From: an uncultured Porphyromonadaceae bacterium
Lineage (GTDB): Bacteria > Bacteroidota > Bacteroidia > Bacteroidales > Muribaculaceae
Assembly: GCA_947176585.1 (NCBI GenBank)
Contig: CAMWRI010000008.1
Span: forward strand, 1-38,327
Length of the DNA stretch: 38,327 bases
Reading direction: 5' to 3'
The notes beneath the pieces were generated by a model. The model did not search any database, had not been told where the DNA came from, and saw nothing but the letters and a program-made list of their open reading frames with translations. Below are positions 7,901 through 15,759 of the stretch, one piece after another. The translations under genes were made by a program, and so were the position numbers. Each line of letters begins with the position of its first letter. Position 1 is the first letter of the stretch.

Positions 7901-8963
7901 CGAGAAGGGCCTGGCCGACGATCTGGCCTACCTCTCGAAGTTCAAGAACATTCGCTCGCTCGACAATCTCTGCGTCCACATCGACAATCTCGTGCGCAGC
8001 AGCTACGACCTGGGCTCCACCGTGGGCAACTACGTGCACGTCTCGGTCGACGAGGAATCCGAGCGTGGCGTGATCATAATCAAGGTAGACCCCAGCCGTC
8101 GCCCCGTGCTTCTCGGCGGCAGCATATTCGTGCGCCAGAGTTCGTCCACGGTGCCCATGCTCGACGAGAGCCGCACCATATTCATGGCCGACCGCGCGCG
8201 CCGCTACGACGAGATGATGCGCATAGCCGGTCTCGAACTGGGCGACGACAACGACGACGCCGACGAAAACGCCGAAACGGCCCCCAAGCCCGAAACGGTG
8301 ACACCCGTGGACGTGGACGAGGCCGAGGAGCATGTCGATTCCATAGCCACGTCGGCCTGGCGCAGCAACGTGCTCCACTCCTACGAAGACGGGTTCAGCA
8401 CCCCTGCTTACTACATCTATTTCAACGACAAGGGAGAGATCAAATACTCCAACTCCGATATGTACTGCGACACCGAAAAAGATTGCACGCTGGCCCTGAC
8501 GGTGAGCCCCGACGACGTAGACCTTGGCGGCTTCCTGGTTATGGCTTTCGCCGGCGAGCGCGTGGCGAAAGTGCCGCTCAGGGAAATCTTTGAGAAGCCC
8601 GAGAAAACGGAGTTGCGCTACTGGGACGGTGCGCCGCTGGAATTCGCCTCGATTGCGCGGCCGGGCGACGGCCTTATGTGTGTGCTCGCCGACAGTAACG
8701 ACGGCCTGAGCGCACGTTGTCTGCCCATCGACGATATCGAGGAGAGCCGCCTCACCGCCCAGCCGCCGCGCATCCTCTCGATGCCCGTGGCCTATGCCTA
8801 CCGCTGGGGACAGGTGGCCGCATCGGCCATGCCCCATCTCTCCAACTATATGGCCCACAACCTCAGCCAGCGCCAGATAGGCTACACCCTGCGCACCCGC
8901 GCCGGAATGCCTGCTACCGAATCAATTGTAAAAACCCTGTTCGCCTCCTGCAAGCCAGAATGA
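4938..8963 (+). CDS. Large 1341-aa protein with embedded AlbA_2 (Schlafen-like) domain
   Basis: I chose the ATG at 4938 (MEEYIVDQ) because it follows the TAATTTTG box; the upstream open frame is only a shadow of the Smr gene. Residues ~930-1090 form an AlbA_2 domain: 'YVEFKSSIVF', 'GFLNSTGGTLFLGVND' and a closing 'FVRQSSSTVPM'. AlbA_2 is the putative DNA/RNA-binding core shared with Schlafen proteins. Upstream lie two beta-rich segments (~560-620 and ~655-715) that could be OB/S1-like, and a long helical region (~170-450). An acidic linker (~1105-1130) precedes a C-terminal domain I cannot name. Typical AlbA_2 proteins are 300-600 aa, so this is unusually long. Its composition matches the core genome. 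It begins an overlapping operon with a glycosyltransferase, DUF4286 and ruvC. A role in nucleic-acid metabolism is inference only. Confidence 0.8.
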   Translation: MEEYIVDQCYDFPVDISADINEDFFRILLNDGVELRLPKFLYQRGKPLPSTIYCRVKMIRDGLPVLSHVPAQHVHRLYGDRDWAHESYDFKVTHLPQAKDGPYELVDSNGIIFRLVDNDARLTLGQKVRCRFVRLTERNFMIVRDYAEDALQYLTVDDILGQLNLSPVLVRFLHTFLQRIDAMARARAEMREMRAGWAMTAMQGLRAGMADLFATARVPRNARALRAMFGALRDAALMLLEDSEFLRNSSGDTRAGMQRQLTETAESVDPYLRAISLLTQGTDQSYIMGLMEKLRKSGYLYHPKLQFGTMMAVFRLKPALIKKALSSIYDAVMQWQLNTWTVEPFRSAFVEQFEIYVEDARHRIDELPQPETQADFDNLENVLTAIALQLHIADADTYEAYSLNRSRLYRYAALARPRSAEALLDKALYSLLGGGTHHLEFGYDSIKNYTLMVTALSTPLHEAQKQISGTRVLRAGHVAVELSSDGLTVRRTDDSDTRPVLPNGSMTWLTPQIYLEGVEQLSAAKLRKYQAHQELWKQIELALLEERAAPASAERRRRAEPGDEVEIRVISAEADRFGSNPRLLCEIVDPCFERDKGYLYRSDIVDYKVKNFDPRCYTGTNGKPLSFWAEVKECDENGRYLFSLKEAADQLVRTELANRTDEMLAVITVAGANRYSAIGDRGFGFFIEKSYGFENLQPQTYVRVRLTDIPVEGNLLAEIVDYAHDGETVSKDDTLVFLMRQLGAENDTEADDEIMRDSDELLGVDELMEIVEMLRFRALATPQLLAAVDYLGLARVLALVAGDERTARMLHTHMALLGQHQFYADNTRIDTESLDALSGAVKEHPLLERIFSRLCIVAWLGDPDSIERLAPYVNSPRNELEGKLARLVSSYNMLASGGLEDTENLKFIKKRIASLLGVNTEAQHLKHYGSESQYVEFKSSIVFPALRKGETFTGPDPDRQHQEILEIIAGFLNSTGGTLFLGVNDQHYEKGLADDLAYLSKFKNIRSLDNLCVHIDNLVRSSYDLGSTVGNYVHVSVDEESERGVIIIKVDPSRRPVLLGGSIFVRQSSSTVPMLDESRTIFMADRARRYDEMMRIAGLELGDDNDDADENAETAPKPETVTPVDVDEAEEHVDSIATSAWRSNVLHSYEDGFSTPAYYIYFNDKGEIKYSNSDMYCDTEKDCTLALTVSPDDVDLGGFLVMAFAGERVAKVPLREIFEKPEKTELRYWDGAPLEFASIARPGDGLMCVLADSNDGLSARCLPIDDIEESRLTAQPPRILSMPVAYAYRWGQVAASAMPHLSNYMAHNLSQRQIGYTLRTRAGMPATESIVKTLFASCKPE

Positions 8964-9703
8964 AACCGCTGTTCTCTATCATAACGGTGTGCCGAAACGC
9001 CGCCGACACCATCCTCCCCACCATCGAAAGCGTGGACGCACAGACGTGCCGGCTGTACGAACATCTCGTCGTGGACGGCGCCAGCACCGACGGCACCCTC
9101 GACCTGCTTGCCGCGCATCCCTCCGGGCTCCGCTCCGTCATGAGTGGCCGCGACAAAGGCATCTACGACGCCATGAACAAGGGCCTGGCCCACACCTCCG
9201 GCGAATACATCATGTTTCTCAACGCCGGCGACTCCCTGCACTCGCCCGACACACTGCAGCTCTATGCCGATGCCATTATGGCCAACGACTATCCCGGCGT
9301 GGTGTACGGCCACACCGATATCGTGGACAGCGACCGCCGTCGCCTGGGACCGCGCCACCTCGACGCACCCGATGAACTCACCCTCGATAGCTTCGCCCAG
9401 GGTATGCTCGTGTGCCACCAGGCCTTTGTGGCATACCGCCGCGTGGCTTCGGCCTTCGACACCCGCTGGAAATACTCGGCCGACTACGAATGGTGCATCC
9501 GCTGCCTCCAGCACTCGCGCCACAACGTGCACATCCCCGCCGTGACCGTGGATTATCTCGCCGAAGGCACCACCACGGCACACCGCCGCCGCAGCCTCTG
9601 GGAGCGCTTCCGCATCATGTGCTACTACTACGGCACGCTGCCCACGGTGCGCCGCCACTTCGGATTCATTTCGCGCGCCATGAAGCGCGGCAGCATAGGA
9701 TAA
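8960..9703 (+). CDS. Family 2 glycosyltransferase (WcaE-like)
   Basis: A 247-aa GT-A fold enzyme. The start overlaps the previous stop as ATGA (8960-8963); the longer ORF start at 8717 is rejected as a shadow. Motifs are 'FSIITVCRNA' at the N-terminus, 'VVDGASTDGT' (nucleotide-sugar binding Asp, residue 39), 'GRDKGIYDAMNKGL' (65-75) and 'MFLNAGDSL' in the DxD position. 'DKGIYDAMNKG' is typical of the WcaE-like branch used in exopolysaccharide synthesis. Length is normal for the family, and no membrane segments are visible. The sugar donor and acceptor cannot be told from sequence. It is an isolated glycosyltransferase in an otherwise nucleic-acid-related operon. Confidence 0.9.
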   Translation: MKPLFSIITVCRNAADTILPTIESVDAQTCRLYEHLVVDGASTDGTLDLLAAHPSGLRSVMSGRDKGIYDAMNKGLAHTSGEYIMFLNAGDSLHSPDTLQLYADAIMANDYPGVVYGHTDIVDSDRRRLGPRHLDAPDELTLDSFAQGMLVCHQAFVAYRRVASAFDTRWKYSADYEWCIRCLQHSRHNVHIPAVTVDYLAEGTTTAHRRRSLWERFRIMCYYYGTLPTVRRHFGFISRAMKRGSIG

Positions 9704-9707
9704 CGCC

Positions 9708-10007
9708 ATGATAATCCACAACATCACCTACTGCGTGGACAAAGCGTTGGCTCCCGCGCTCCTGGAATGGCTTCGGGGCACCTATATCCCACGCGCCGAG
9801 GCCGAGGGGCTCGAGGTGCAGGCTCTCGCCCGCGTGATATCCAATGCCGACCCCGCCGCCGACAGCTACGCCCTGCAGCTGCTCGCGCAAGGGCCGCGCG
9901 ACGTGAAGCGCTGGGCCGACGGCACCGGGGCAGCACTCGACAGCGAAATGACTGCCCGGTGGGGCGAACGTTGCCTGAATTTCGCCACAAATCTCCAGGT
10001 GCTATGA
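9708..10007 (+). CDS. DUF4286 family protein
   Basis: A small 99-aa cytoplasmic protein beginning 'MIIHNITYCVDKALAPALLEW' and ending 'RCLNFATNLQVL'. It matches the DUF4286 family, a ferredoxin-like alpha/beta fold of unknown function common in Bacteroidetes and often placed beside ruvC. It begins 4 bp after the glycosyltransferase stop, and its own stop overlaps the ruvC start (ATGA). Function is unknown; the context suggests co-expression with Holliday junction resolvase. Confidence 0.85.
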   Translation: MIIHNITYCVDKALAPALLEWLRGTYIPRAEAEGLEVQALARVISNADPAADSYALQLLAQGPRDVKRWADGTGAALDSEMTARWGERCLNFATNLQVL

Positions 10008-10588
10008 ACGTGCCCGCTCCCGACGATATGCGCCGCTGGCAGCGCGTGATAATCGGTATCGACCCCGGCACAAACGTGATGGGCTACGGCGTGCTGGGCC
10101 TCGCTTCCCGCACGCCCGAGGTAATCGACCTGGGCGCAATCAAGTTCAAGACCACCGAGAGCCACTATCTGCGGCTTCGGCGCATCCACGAGAGCGTGAC
10201 GGAGCTCGTGGCCCGGTTCCTGCCCGACGAAATGGCCATCGAGGCACCCTTCTTCGGCAAGAACGTGCAGTCGATGCTCAAGCTGGGGCGCGCCCAGGGC
10301 GTGGCAATGGTGGCCGCGCTCTCCCGCGACGTGCCTATCACGGAGTATGAGCCGCGCAAAATCAAGATGGCCATCACCGGCAACGGCGCCGCCAGCAAGG
10401 AGCAGGTGCAGGAGATGCTGCGCCGTATCCTCAAAATAGATCGCTCCGCACTGCCTGCCCAGCTCGATGCCTCCGACGCCCTGGCCGTGGCGCTCACCCA
10501 CTTCTACGAGAGCTCGCGGCCGCAGAAAACCGCCGGACCAAGCTCCTGGAAGGAATTCATCGCCCGCAACCCCGACAAAGTGCGATAG
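10004..10588 (+). CDS. ruvC: Crossover junction endodeoxyribonuclease RuvC
   Basis: A 194-aa protein. RuvC cleaves Holliday junctions in the RuvABC pathway of recombination and repair. Visible catalytic acids are D20 in 'IIGIDPGTNVMGYG', E80 in 'MAIEAPFFGKN', and D155/D158 in 'QLDASDALAVALTH', the full RNase H-like set. The start at 10004 forms an ATGA overlap with DUF4286; MRRWQR at 10028 is an alternative start closer to the usual family N-terminus. Length is normal. It is the last gene of the operon. Confidence 0.96.
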   Translation: MNVPAPDDMRRWQRVIIGIDPGTNVMGYGVLGLASRTPEVIDLGAIKFKTTESHYLRLRRIHESVTELVARFLPDEMAIEAPFFGKNVQSMLKLGRAQGVAMVAALSRDVPITEYEPRKIKMAITGNGAASKEQVQEMLRRILKIDRSALPAQLDASDALAVALTHFYESSRPQKTAGPSSWKEFIARNPDKVR

Positions 10589-10668
10589 CTTTTCACATAT
10601 TTTTGGCAAATTTATTCATACATGCCATAAATTATCAATGTTTCACGCGCCGATAAGGAAAAAAGTTG

Positions 10669-10676
10669 TAAATTTG
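10669..10676 (+). promoter_or_regulatory. -7 box (TAAATTTG) for the nhaC unit
   Basis: TAAATTTG matches TAnnTTTG and ends 12 bp before the ATG at 10689, implying a leader of only a few nucleotides. A second weak match (TATTTTTG) sits at 10598-10605, further upstream. Confidence 0.55.
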
Positions 10677-10688
10677 CAGTCGCAAAAA

Positions 10689-12167
10689 ATGAACAACGTA
10701 TTTTTCCCTCAATCGGGTGCCTTGCGCCGCCCCTCGCCGGTGCTCTCGCTGCTACCCATAATATTTCTTCTCGTAATGCTCGTGGGCATCATCGCAAGCG
10801 GCGGTGCCGAGCTTATCAACACCTACAGCCCCGCGATTCTCCTTAGCGCGGCCGCACTGAGCCTCCTGATCGGTCGCCTGAGCCGAAGCTACTCGGCGCG
10901 CTCGCTGCGCACCGGCTTTCAGCGCAGCGCCGTGCAGATTCTCCCCGCCGTGCCCATGCTGCTGTGCATAAGCATGGTGGCCACCACATGGATGCTCAGC
11001 GGAGTAGTGCCCACCCTCATCGTGTATGGCCTGAACATCATCAATCCCACCTACTTCCTTGTCATCACCTGCGTGGTGTGCGGGGCCGTGTCGGTGCTCA
11101 CCGGAAGCTCGTGGAGCACCATAGCAACCATAGGTGTGGCCTTCATGGGCATAGGCACCGTGCTGGGCTACTCGGTGGCCTGGATAGCCGGCGCAATCAT
11201 TTCCGGCGCTTATTTCGGCGACAAGATGTCGCCGCTGAGCGATACCACCGTAGTGGCATCCTCGGCATGCGGGGTCGACTTGTTCAAGCACATCCGCTAC
11301 ATGATGCTCACCTCCATGCCCGCCATGGCCGCGGCACTGGCTGTATATGCAGTGGTGGGCCTGTGGAGCGACCACGGCGACGCGGCGAGCGCAAGCGAAA
11401 TCACAGGCGCGCTTCATTCCACCTTCAATATCTCGGCATGGACCCTCGTGATTCCGGCCGTGACCGTAACGCTCCTCGCACTCCGCGTCCCCACCCTTTG
11501 GGTACTGGCAGCCGGCGCAGCCACCGGCACAGCGGGAATATTCCTGTTTCAGCCCCACCTGCTTCCCCTGCTCGAAGGCAATGCCGGCCACATAGCCGGA
11601 ATAGCCCGCACGCTGTGGCAGGAAACATCCCTCAGCACCGGCTCCGAGCTGCTCGACTCACTCGCCGGCACCTCCGGCATCACCGGTATGCTGCCCACAA
11701 TAGCCCTTGTGCTCAGCGCCATGATTTTCGGTGCCGTGATGATAGGCACCGGCATGATTGGATCAATCACCGAGGCATTCACCCGCAAGCTATCGCGCCG
11801 CGGTTCCATCGTGGGCACCACCGTGTGCAGCGGCCTGTTTCTCAACTCCTGCACCGCCGACCAATACCTGTCGCTCATAATAGGCGGCAACATGTATCGC
11901 AACGTCTACCGCCGCGCCGGCCTTGAGCCCCGCCTGCTCAGCCGCACTATGGAAGACAGCGTCAGCGTCACATCGGTGCTTATCCCCTGGAATTCCTGCG
12001 GCGTCACGCAGAGCGCCGTGCTGGGAGTAGCCACCATAGTCTACCTCCCCTGCTGCATCTTCAACATAATGTCGCCTCTGATGTCGATTGTCCTCGCCCT
12101 CACCGGCTTCCGCATCCACAGCTCCCGCCGCGCCTACTCTGTGCCCGCACAATCCACTACCTGCTGA
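10689..12167 (+). CDS. nhaC: NhaC-type Na+/H+ antiporter
   Basis: A 492-aa polytopic inner-membrane protein with about 11-12 hydrophobic segments. The ATG at 10689 (MNNVFFPQSG) follows a promoter box; the longer ORF would run back over ruvC. Family hallmarks are 'LTGSSWSTIATIGVAFMGIG', 'SGAYFGDKMSPLSDTTVVA' in the middle, and 'LIPWNSCGVTQSAVLGV' near the C-terminus. The NhaC family exchanges Na+ (in some members malate/lactate) for H+ and helps in pH and Na+ homeostasis; the exact substrate is not visible here. The PP-loop gene follows after 4 bp, so the two may be co-transcribed. Confidence 0.92.
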   Translation: MNNVFFPQSGALRRPSPVLSLLPIIFLLVMLVGIIASGGAELINTYSPAILLSAAALSLLIGRLSRSYSARSLRTGFQRSAVQILPAVPMLLCISMVATTWMLSGVVPTLIVYGLNIINPTYFLVITCVVCGAVSVLTGSSWSTIATIGVAFMGIGTVLGYSVAWIAGAIISGAYFGDKMSPLSDTTVVASSACGVDLFKHIRYMMLTSMPAMAAALAVYAVVGLWSDHGDAASASEITGALHSTFNISAWTLVIPAVTVTLLALRVPTLWVLAAGAATGTAGIFLFQPHLLPLLEGNAGHIAGIARTLWQETSLSTGSELLDSLAGTSGITGMLPTIALVLSAMIFGAVMIGTGMIGSITEAFTRKLSRRGSIVGTTVCSGLFLNSCTADQYLSLIIGGNMYRNVYRRAGLEPRLLSRTMEDSVSVTSVLIPWNSCGVTQSAVLGVATIVYLPCCIFNIMSPLMSIVLALTGFRIHSSRRAYSVPAQSTTC

Positions 12168-12171
12168 AGAA

Positions 12172-12951
12172 ATGACAATCAACCTGTTATGGACTGGAGG
12201 ACTCGATTCCACATTCCGTCTCGTGGAACTTGCACATGAAGATGTGGAAATACGGCCATTCTACATTGTCGACACCACGCGTGGATCTATCAGACAAGAA
12301 ATGAATGCCATGGCAAAAATTTTATATCTGTTGCGCCAAAAAACCTTTGTAAAAGCAGTTGTTCGGGACATAGAATTCATTCACGACACTGATATCCGAC
12401 CGGACAAACAAATCACCGATGCGCACAGCTTTTTTGTAGCGTACAATAATTTGGGATCACAATACGATTACCTTGCAAGATTCGCCCGTCAAAATAATCT
12501 CAAGCTCGAAATAGGTCTTGAAGGCAATCAACTTTCAAAGGTAACATCCGTATTGAATAACTTTGGCTCTCTTTCTGTCGCCTCCTATACCCATCCAGCT
12601 TCTTCGCCGGACCATCCACTGACTTATTTTTATGTGGACGCTTTGAAAAGCCACAATAATACCGCTGTTCTGTTCAGAGATTTAATATTTCCCGCACACC
12701 TCTTCTCGTTGCAAAAAGTGGATGAGGCAAAGATTCTGAAAGACTGGGGATGCATGGATATAATGAAAGCCACATGGTTTTGCCACCGTCCGATATTAGG
12801 CTATCCATGCGGTCATTGCAATCCATGCAAAGATGCATTAAACGAAGGCATGTCATGGCGCGTTCCTATGACAGGCCGCCTCCTTTACTCCGCAAAGCGG
12901 CTCTTATCAAGAATTTACGGCAGAATTAGGAATATCCGAGCGGGTAAATAG
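12172..12951 (+). CDS. QueC-like PP-loop ATPase, orphan, AT-rich
   Basis: A 259-aa protein. I chose the start at 12172 (MTINLLWTGGLDST) because the PP-loop begins at once; the upstream extension lies within nhaC. 'WTGGLDST' is the SGGxDS-type pyrophosphatase loop of the adenine nucleotide alpha hydrolase superfamily. The C-terminal 'CHRPILGYPCGHCNPC' resembles the zinc-binding Cys cluster of QueC (7-cyano-7-deazaguanine synthase). No queD/E/F partners lie nearby, and the gene is clearly lower in GC than its neighbours, suggesting transfer. It could be a deazapurine enzyme or a relative that adenylates another substrate; I cannot decide. It ends 5 bp before the convergent MscS gene with no terminator visible. 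Confidence 0.75.
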   Translation: MTINLLWTGGLDSTFRLVELAHEDVEIRPFYIVDTTRGSIRQEMNAMAKILYLLRQKTFVKAVVRDIEFIHDTDIRPDKQITDAHSFFVAYNNLGSQYDYLARFARQNNLKLEIGLEGNQLSKVTSVLNNFGSLSVASYTHPASSPDHPLTYFYVDALKSHNNTAVLFRDLIFPAHLFSLQKVDEAKILKDWGCMDIMKATWFCHRPILGYPCGHCNPCKDALNEGMSWRVPMTGRLLYSAKRLLSRIYGRIRNIRAGK

Positions 12952-12956
12952 TGCGT

Positions 12957-14813
12957 TCAATCCTCCACCGGAGTGCCTTTCATTTCATCCGCGGGGATGG
13001 TGGAGGCGTTGCCGTCGCGGGTGGCCACATAGTGGGGCGACATGATTTCCACACCGGCTTCGTTGAACACGTCCTGGATGTTGCGGTGCAGTTCCGACAT
13101 TATCAGGGCCATCCTGTCGGCATCCTTTATATAGGCGTTGATCTGATAGCAGGGATAATAGTCCTGCAGATCAGTTTCGAGCACGAAGGGTTTGGGATCC
13201 TCAAGCACGCCGGGGGTCATGCGGGCGGCATTGATCAGCAACTGGTGCACGAGGCGCCACGGAGCGTCATAGCCGATGGTCACGGTGGTGTGGATAATGA
13301 GGCCGAAGCGGCGCGCCGAGGCGCTGTAGTTCACCGTGTGGGACGACATTATGAAAGAGTTCGGTATCGTCACCACTTCATTCTTGGGTGTGCGCAGGCG
13401 CGTCACGAAGGGTGTTTTCTCAATCACATTGCCGGTGGTGTCGTCGAGCTTGATACGGTCGCCCAGCTTGAACGGTCGCATGTAGGTGATCACAAGTCCG
13501 GCTATGATATTGCCTATCACCGTGCTTGATCCCAGCGATACGATGAGACCCACGAACACCGATATACCCTGAAACACGCCCGAGTCAGCACCCGGCAGAT
13601 ATGGATAGACCATGGCTATCATGAACGCATAGAGCAGAAAGCGCACGATATTGAACGTGGGGCGAGCCCAGTCGGGATAGAAGCCGTTGATTTTCAGCTT
13701 CTCGCTCTCAATCTCCCCTGCGATGTAGCGCAGGCCCTTTATCAGATATCTGATGCACAGCCATATCACCACGATAATAAACAGATTGGGAATATAATCC
13801 ACGATCGACACGAGCACCATACGCACGGGCTCGAGAATATAGTGCAATATGGTCAATGCCAGTTTTTCCGTTTGCGGGAATATTGCGAAGAGAATGGGCA
13901 CGCTGAACATCAGCTGCGTGAGCAGCACGAGATAGCGCAGGATGTTGCAGAAGAATATGAGAATCCGCCCCAGACGGCGCTTGTCGAGCAATTCGTAGTC
14001 GCGTATAATCACCGGCTTGAGCTTCTGCTGCTTGAAGCGAATGAGATAGCGGCGCAGCTTGCGGAACAGATAATTGGTGAGCCGGAACAGCAGATACTGC
14101 ACCACCACCACGAGAACAAACAGAGCGGCACGCGACAGAATTTCCAGGAAGGTGCGTCCGCGGTGCATACTCTGCAGCTTCGCAGCGAGCACGGGCACGT
14201 ACCCTGCGGCGAGTTCCGTGCGTGTGGTGCCTTCCCACATCGCATCGAGATCCGATACGGTGTGGAGCACTTTGTGGCCGCACATTATATCGGTGTAGCC
14301 TTCGTTTTCGAGCGTGCGCAAAGTGTCGCCGCGCATGTTTTTGTCGCGGCTGCACCGGAGCATGGCATCAGCCAGCATTGCGGCGCGTTCCGAGGCGGTG
14401 TAGCCTCCGCGGTTGGCATACAGCACCATGAGGGTGTCGCCCTCCACCACCACGGGTACGCCGGGAGTGATAGCCCGGAGGGAGTCTATGCGATGCCGCT
14501 GATCGGCCAGCTTCAGGGAATCGGCGGTGCGGTGCTCATTGCGCACATTATCGATCTGCGCGAGCAGCATGAGCTCGTTGTTGGTCATCTCGCGCAGTCT
14601 CTGCTCGAGCTCGGCCATGCGCGCGGAGTCGCGCGAGAGACGCTCCCGCATGGCTGCAGGAGAATCCTCCGCGGCCTGCATGCTGTCTCGGTCGTTCTCG
14701 GTGAGTACGGTGCGTATGAGATTTTCGGCACGCTGTATGAGCTGCGCGCGGGCCGAGCCGGAGCCACCCAGCAGGAGCAGCAGGGCGATGAAGTATGCTG
14801 ATATGTTTTTCAT
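12957..14813 (-). CDS. MscS-family mechanosensitive ion channel with large N-terminal periplasmic region
   Basis: A 618-aa protein. Residues 1-23 are a signal peptide (ALLLLLGGSGSARA-QL). Residues ~25-130 are charged and helical, likely coiled coil. Several membrane helices follow from ~200 to ~430. The MscS core is clear: pore helix 'GLIVSLGSSTVIGNIIAGLVI', then the beta domain 'RPFKLGDRIKLDDTTGNV' and 'VVTIPNSFIMSSHTVNYS'. Such long MscS paralogues (MscK/YnaI-like in size) gate on membrane tension and release solutes during osmotic downshock. It is transcribed alone, divergent from the ZIP transporter gene. Confidence 0.92.
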   Translation of the reverse strand: MKNISAYFIALLLLLGGSGSARAQLIQRAENLIRTVLTENDRDSMQAAEDSPAAMRERLSRDSARMAELEQRLREMTNNELMLLAQIDNVRNEHRTADSLKLADQRHRIDSLRAITPGVPVVVEGDTLMVLYANRGGYTASERAAMLADAMLRCSRDKNMRGDTLRTLENEGYTDIMCGHKVLHTVSDLDAMWEGTTRTELAAGYVPVLAAKLQSMHRGRTFLEILSRAALFVLVVVVQYLLFRLTNYLFRKLRRYLIRFKQQKLKPVIIRDYELLDKRRLGRILIFFCNILRYLVLLTQLMFSVPILFAIFPQTEKLALTILHYILEPVRMVLVSIVDYIPNLFIIVVIWLCIRYLIKGLRYIAGEIESEKLKINGFYPDWARPTFNIVRFLLYAFMIAMVYPYLPGADSGVFQGISVFVGLIVSLGSSTVIGNIIAGLVITYMRPFKLGDRIKLDDTTGNVIEKTPFVTRLRTPKNEVVTIPNSFIMSSHTVNYSASARRFGLIIHTTVTIGYDAPWRLVHQLLINAARMTPGVLEDPKPFVLETDLQDYYPCYQINAYIKDADRMALIMSELHRNIQDVFNEAGVEIMSPHYVATRDGNASTIPADEMKGTPVED

Positions 14814-14830
14814 GATGCAGTCTTATTCCG

Positions 14831-14838
14831 CAAAGATA
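14831..14838 (-). promoter_or_regulatory. -7 box (TATCTTTG) for the MscS gene
   Basis: Read on the minus strand, TATCTTTG matches TAnnTTTG, 17 bp before the start codon. No clear -33 partner is seen. Confidence 0.55.
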
Positions 14839-14916
14839 GCAGAAAACTTCCTATTGCACGGCATTTTATAGATTTTTTTATAGAACCAATTATATCGCAG
14901 CCTTGTTTGAATATGC

Positions 14917-15696
14917 ATGAACGGAGTATTTGCAGGGCTTTTACTGCCCTTTCTCGGCACCACGCTCGGAGCGGCCTGCGTTTTCCTGATGAAGGAAGCG
15001 ATGCCCGGGCGCATGCAAAAAACGCTCACGGGTTTTGCCGCCGGAGTGATGGTGGCCGCCTCGGTGTGGTCCCTGTTGATCCCGTCGATCGAAATGACGG
15101 GCAAGGAGGGCATCATGAGCATCATTCCCGCATTGGTGGGATTCCCCGCGGGCATATTGTTTCTGCTGATTCTCGACGAGATTATCCCGCACCAGCATAT
15201 CGACAGCAATCAGAGCGAGGGCCCGAGAGCGCGCATATCACGAACGGCCAAACTGGTATTTGCCGTAACGCTTCACAATATTCCGGAAGGCATGGCGGTG
15301 GGCGTGGCGCTCGCAGCGGCGATCGAACACAGCTCTTATCTGTCCATGGCCGGTGCCCTGGCCCTGTCGCTGGGCATCGCGATACAGAACTTCCCGGAAG
15401 GAGCCATCGTGTCGATGCCTCTGAGAAGTGCCGGAAACAGCAAGAAAAAATCCTTCCTCATGGGCACTCTGAGCGGTGCCGTGGAGCCCGTGGCCGCCGT
15501 TATCACCATTCTTCTGGCCTCCATCGTGCTTCCGATTCTGCCATACCTGCTGTCGTTTGCTGCGGGAGCGATGATGTATGTGGTGGTGGAGGAGCTTATT
15601 CCCGAGACTCAGGAAGGACGACACTCCAACATGGGCACAATCGGATTCGCCCTCGGTTTCATGCTCATGATGGTGCTCGACGTACTCCTCGGATAA
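14917..15696 (+). CDS. ZIP family divalent metal transporter
   Basis: A 259-aa inner-membrane protein with about 8 hydrophobic helices. The two ZIP metal-site helices are plain: 'LHNIPEGMAVG' (H120, N121, E124) and 'IQNFPEGAIVS' (Q157, N158, E161). The His-rich loop 'PHQHID' (91-96) may be a regulatory metal site between helices. The family (ZupT/GufA type) imports Zn2+ and sometimes Fe2+ or Mn2+; the metal cannot be assigned. It stands alone, divergent from mscS, and is followed by a strong palindromic terminator. The leader has no clear TAnnTTTG box. Confidence 0.93.
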   Translation: MNGVFAGLLLPFLGTTLGAACVFLMKEAMPGRMQKTLTGFAAGVMVAASVWSLLIPSIEMTGKEGIMSIIPALVGFPAGILFLLILDEIIPHQHIDSNQSEGPRARISRTAKLVFAVTLHNIPEGMAVGVALAAAIEHSSYLSMAGALALSLGIAIQNFPEGAIVSMPLRSAGNSKKKSFLMGTLSGAVEPVAAVITILLASIVLPILPYLLSFAAGAMMYVVVEELIPETQEGRHSNMGTIGFALGFMLMMVLDVLLG

Positions 15697-15705
15697 AACA
15701 ACATA

Positions 15706-15743
15706 CAGCAAGAGGCTGCGCCCGCGGGCGCAGCCTCTTGCTG
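15706..15743. terminator. 38-nt perfect palindrome, bidirectional terminator
   Basis: CAGCAAGAGGCTGCGCCC, a GC centre, and the exact reverse complement form a 38-nt perfect palindrome. Pairing extends about 5 bp further on each side with one G-U. It lies in the 63-bp gap between two convergent genes, so it can end transcription from both sides. There is no T tract, as is often the case in Bacteroidetes. Confidence 0.8.
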
Positions 15744-15759
15744 TGTGTGGCCTGAAAGC

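Noticed and set aside
7080-8858. 592-aa minus-strand ORF
   Set aside because: It is antisense to the AlbA_2 gene, His/Val-rich and without motifs; a high-GC shadow frame.
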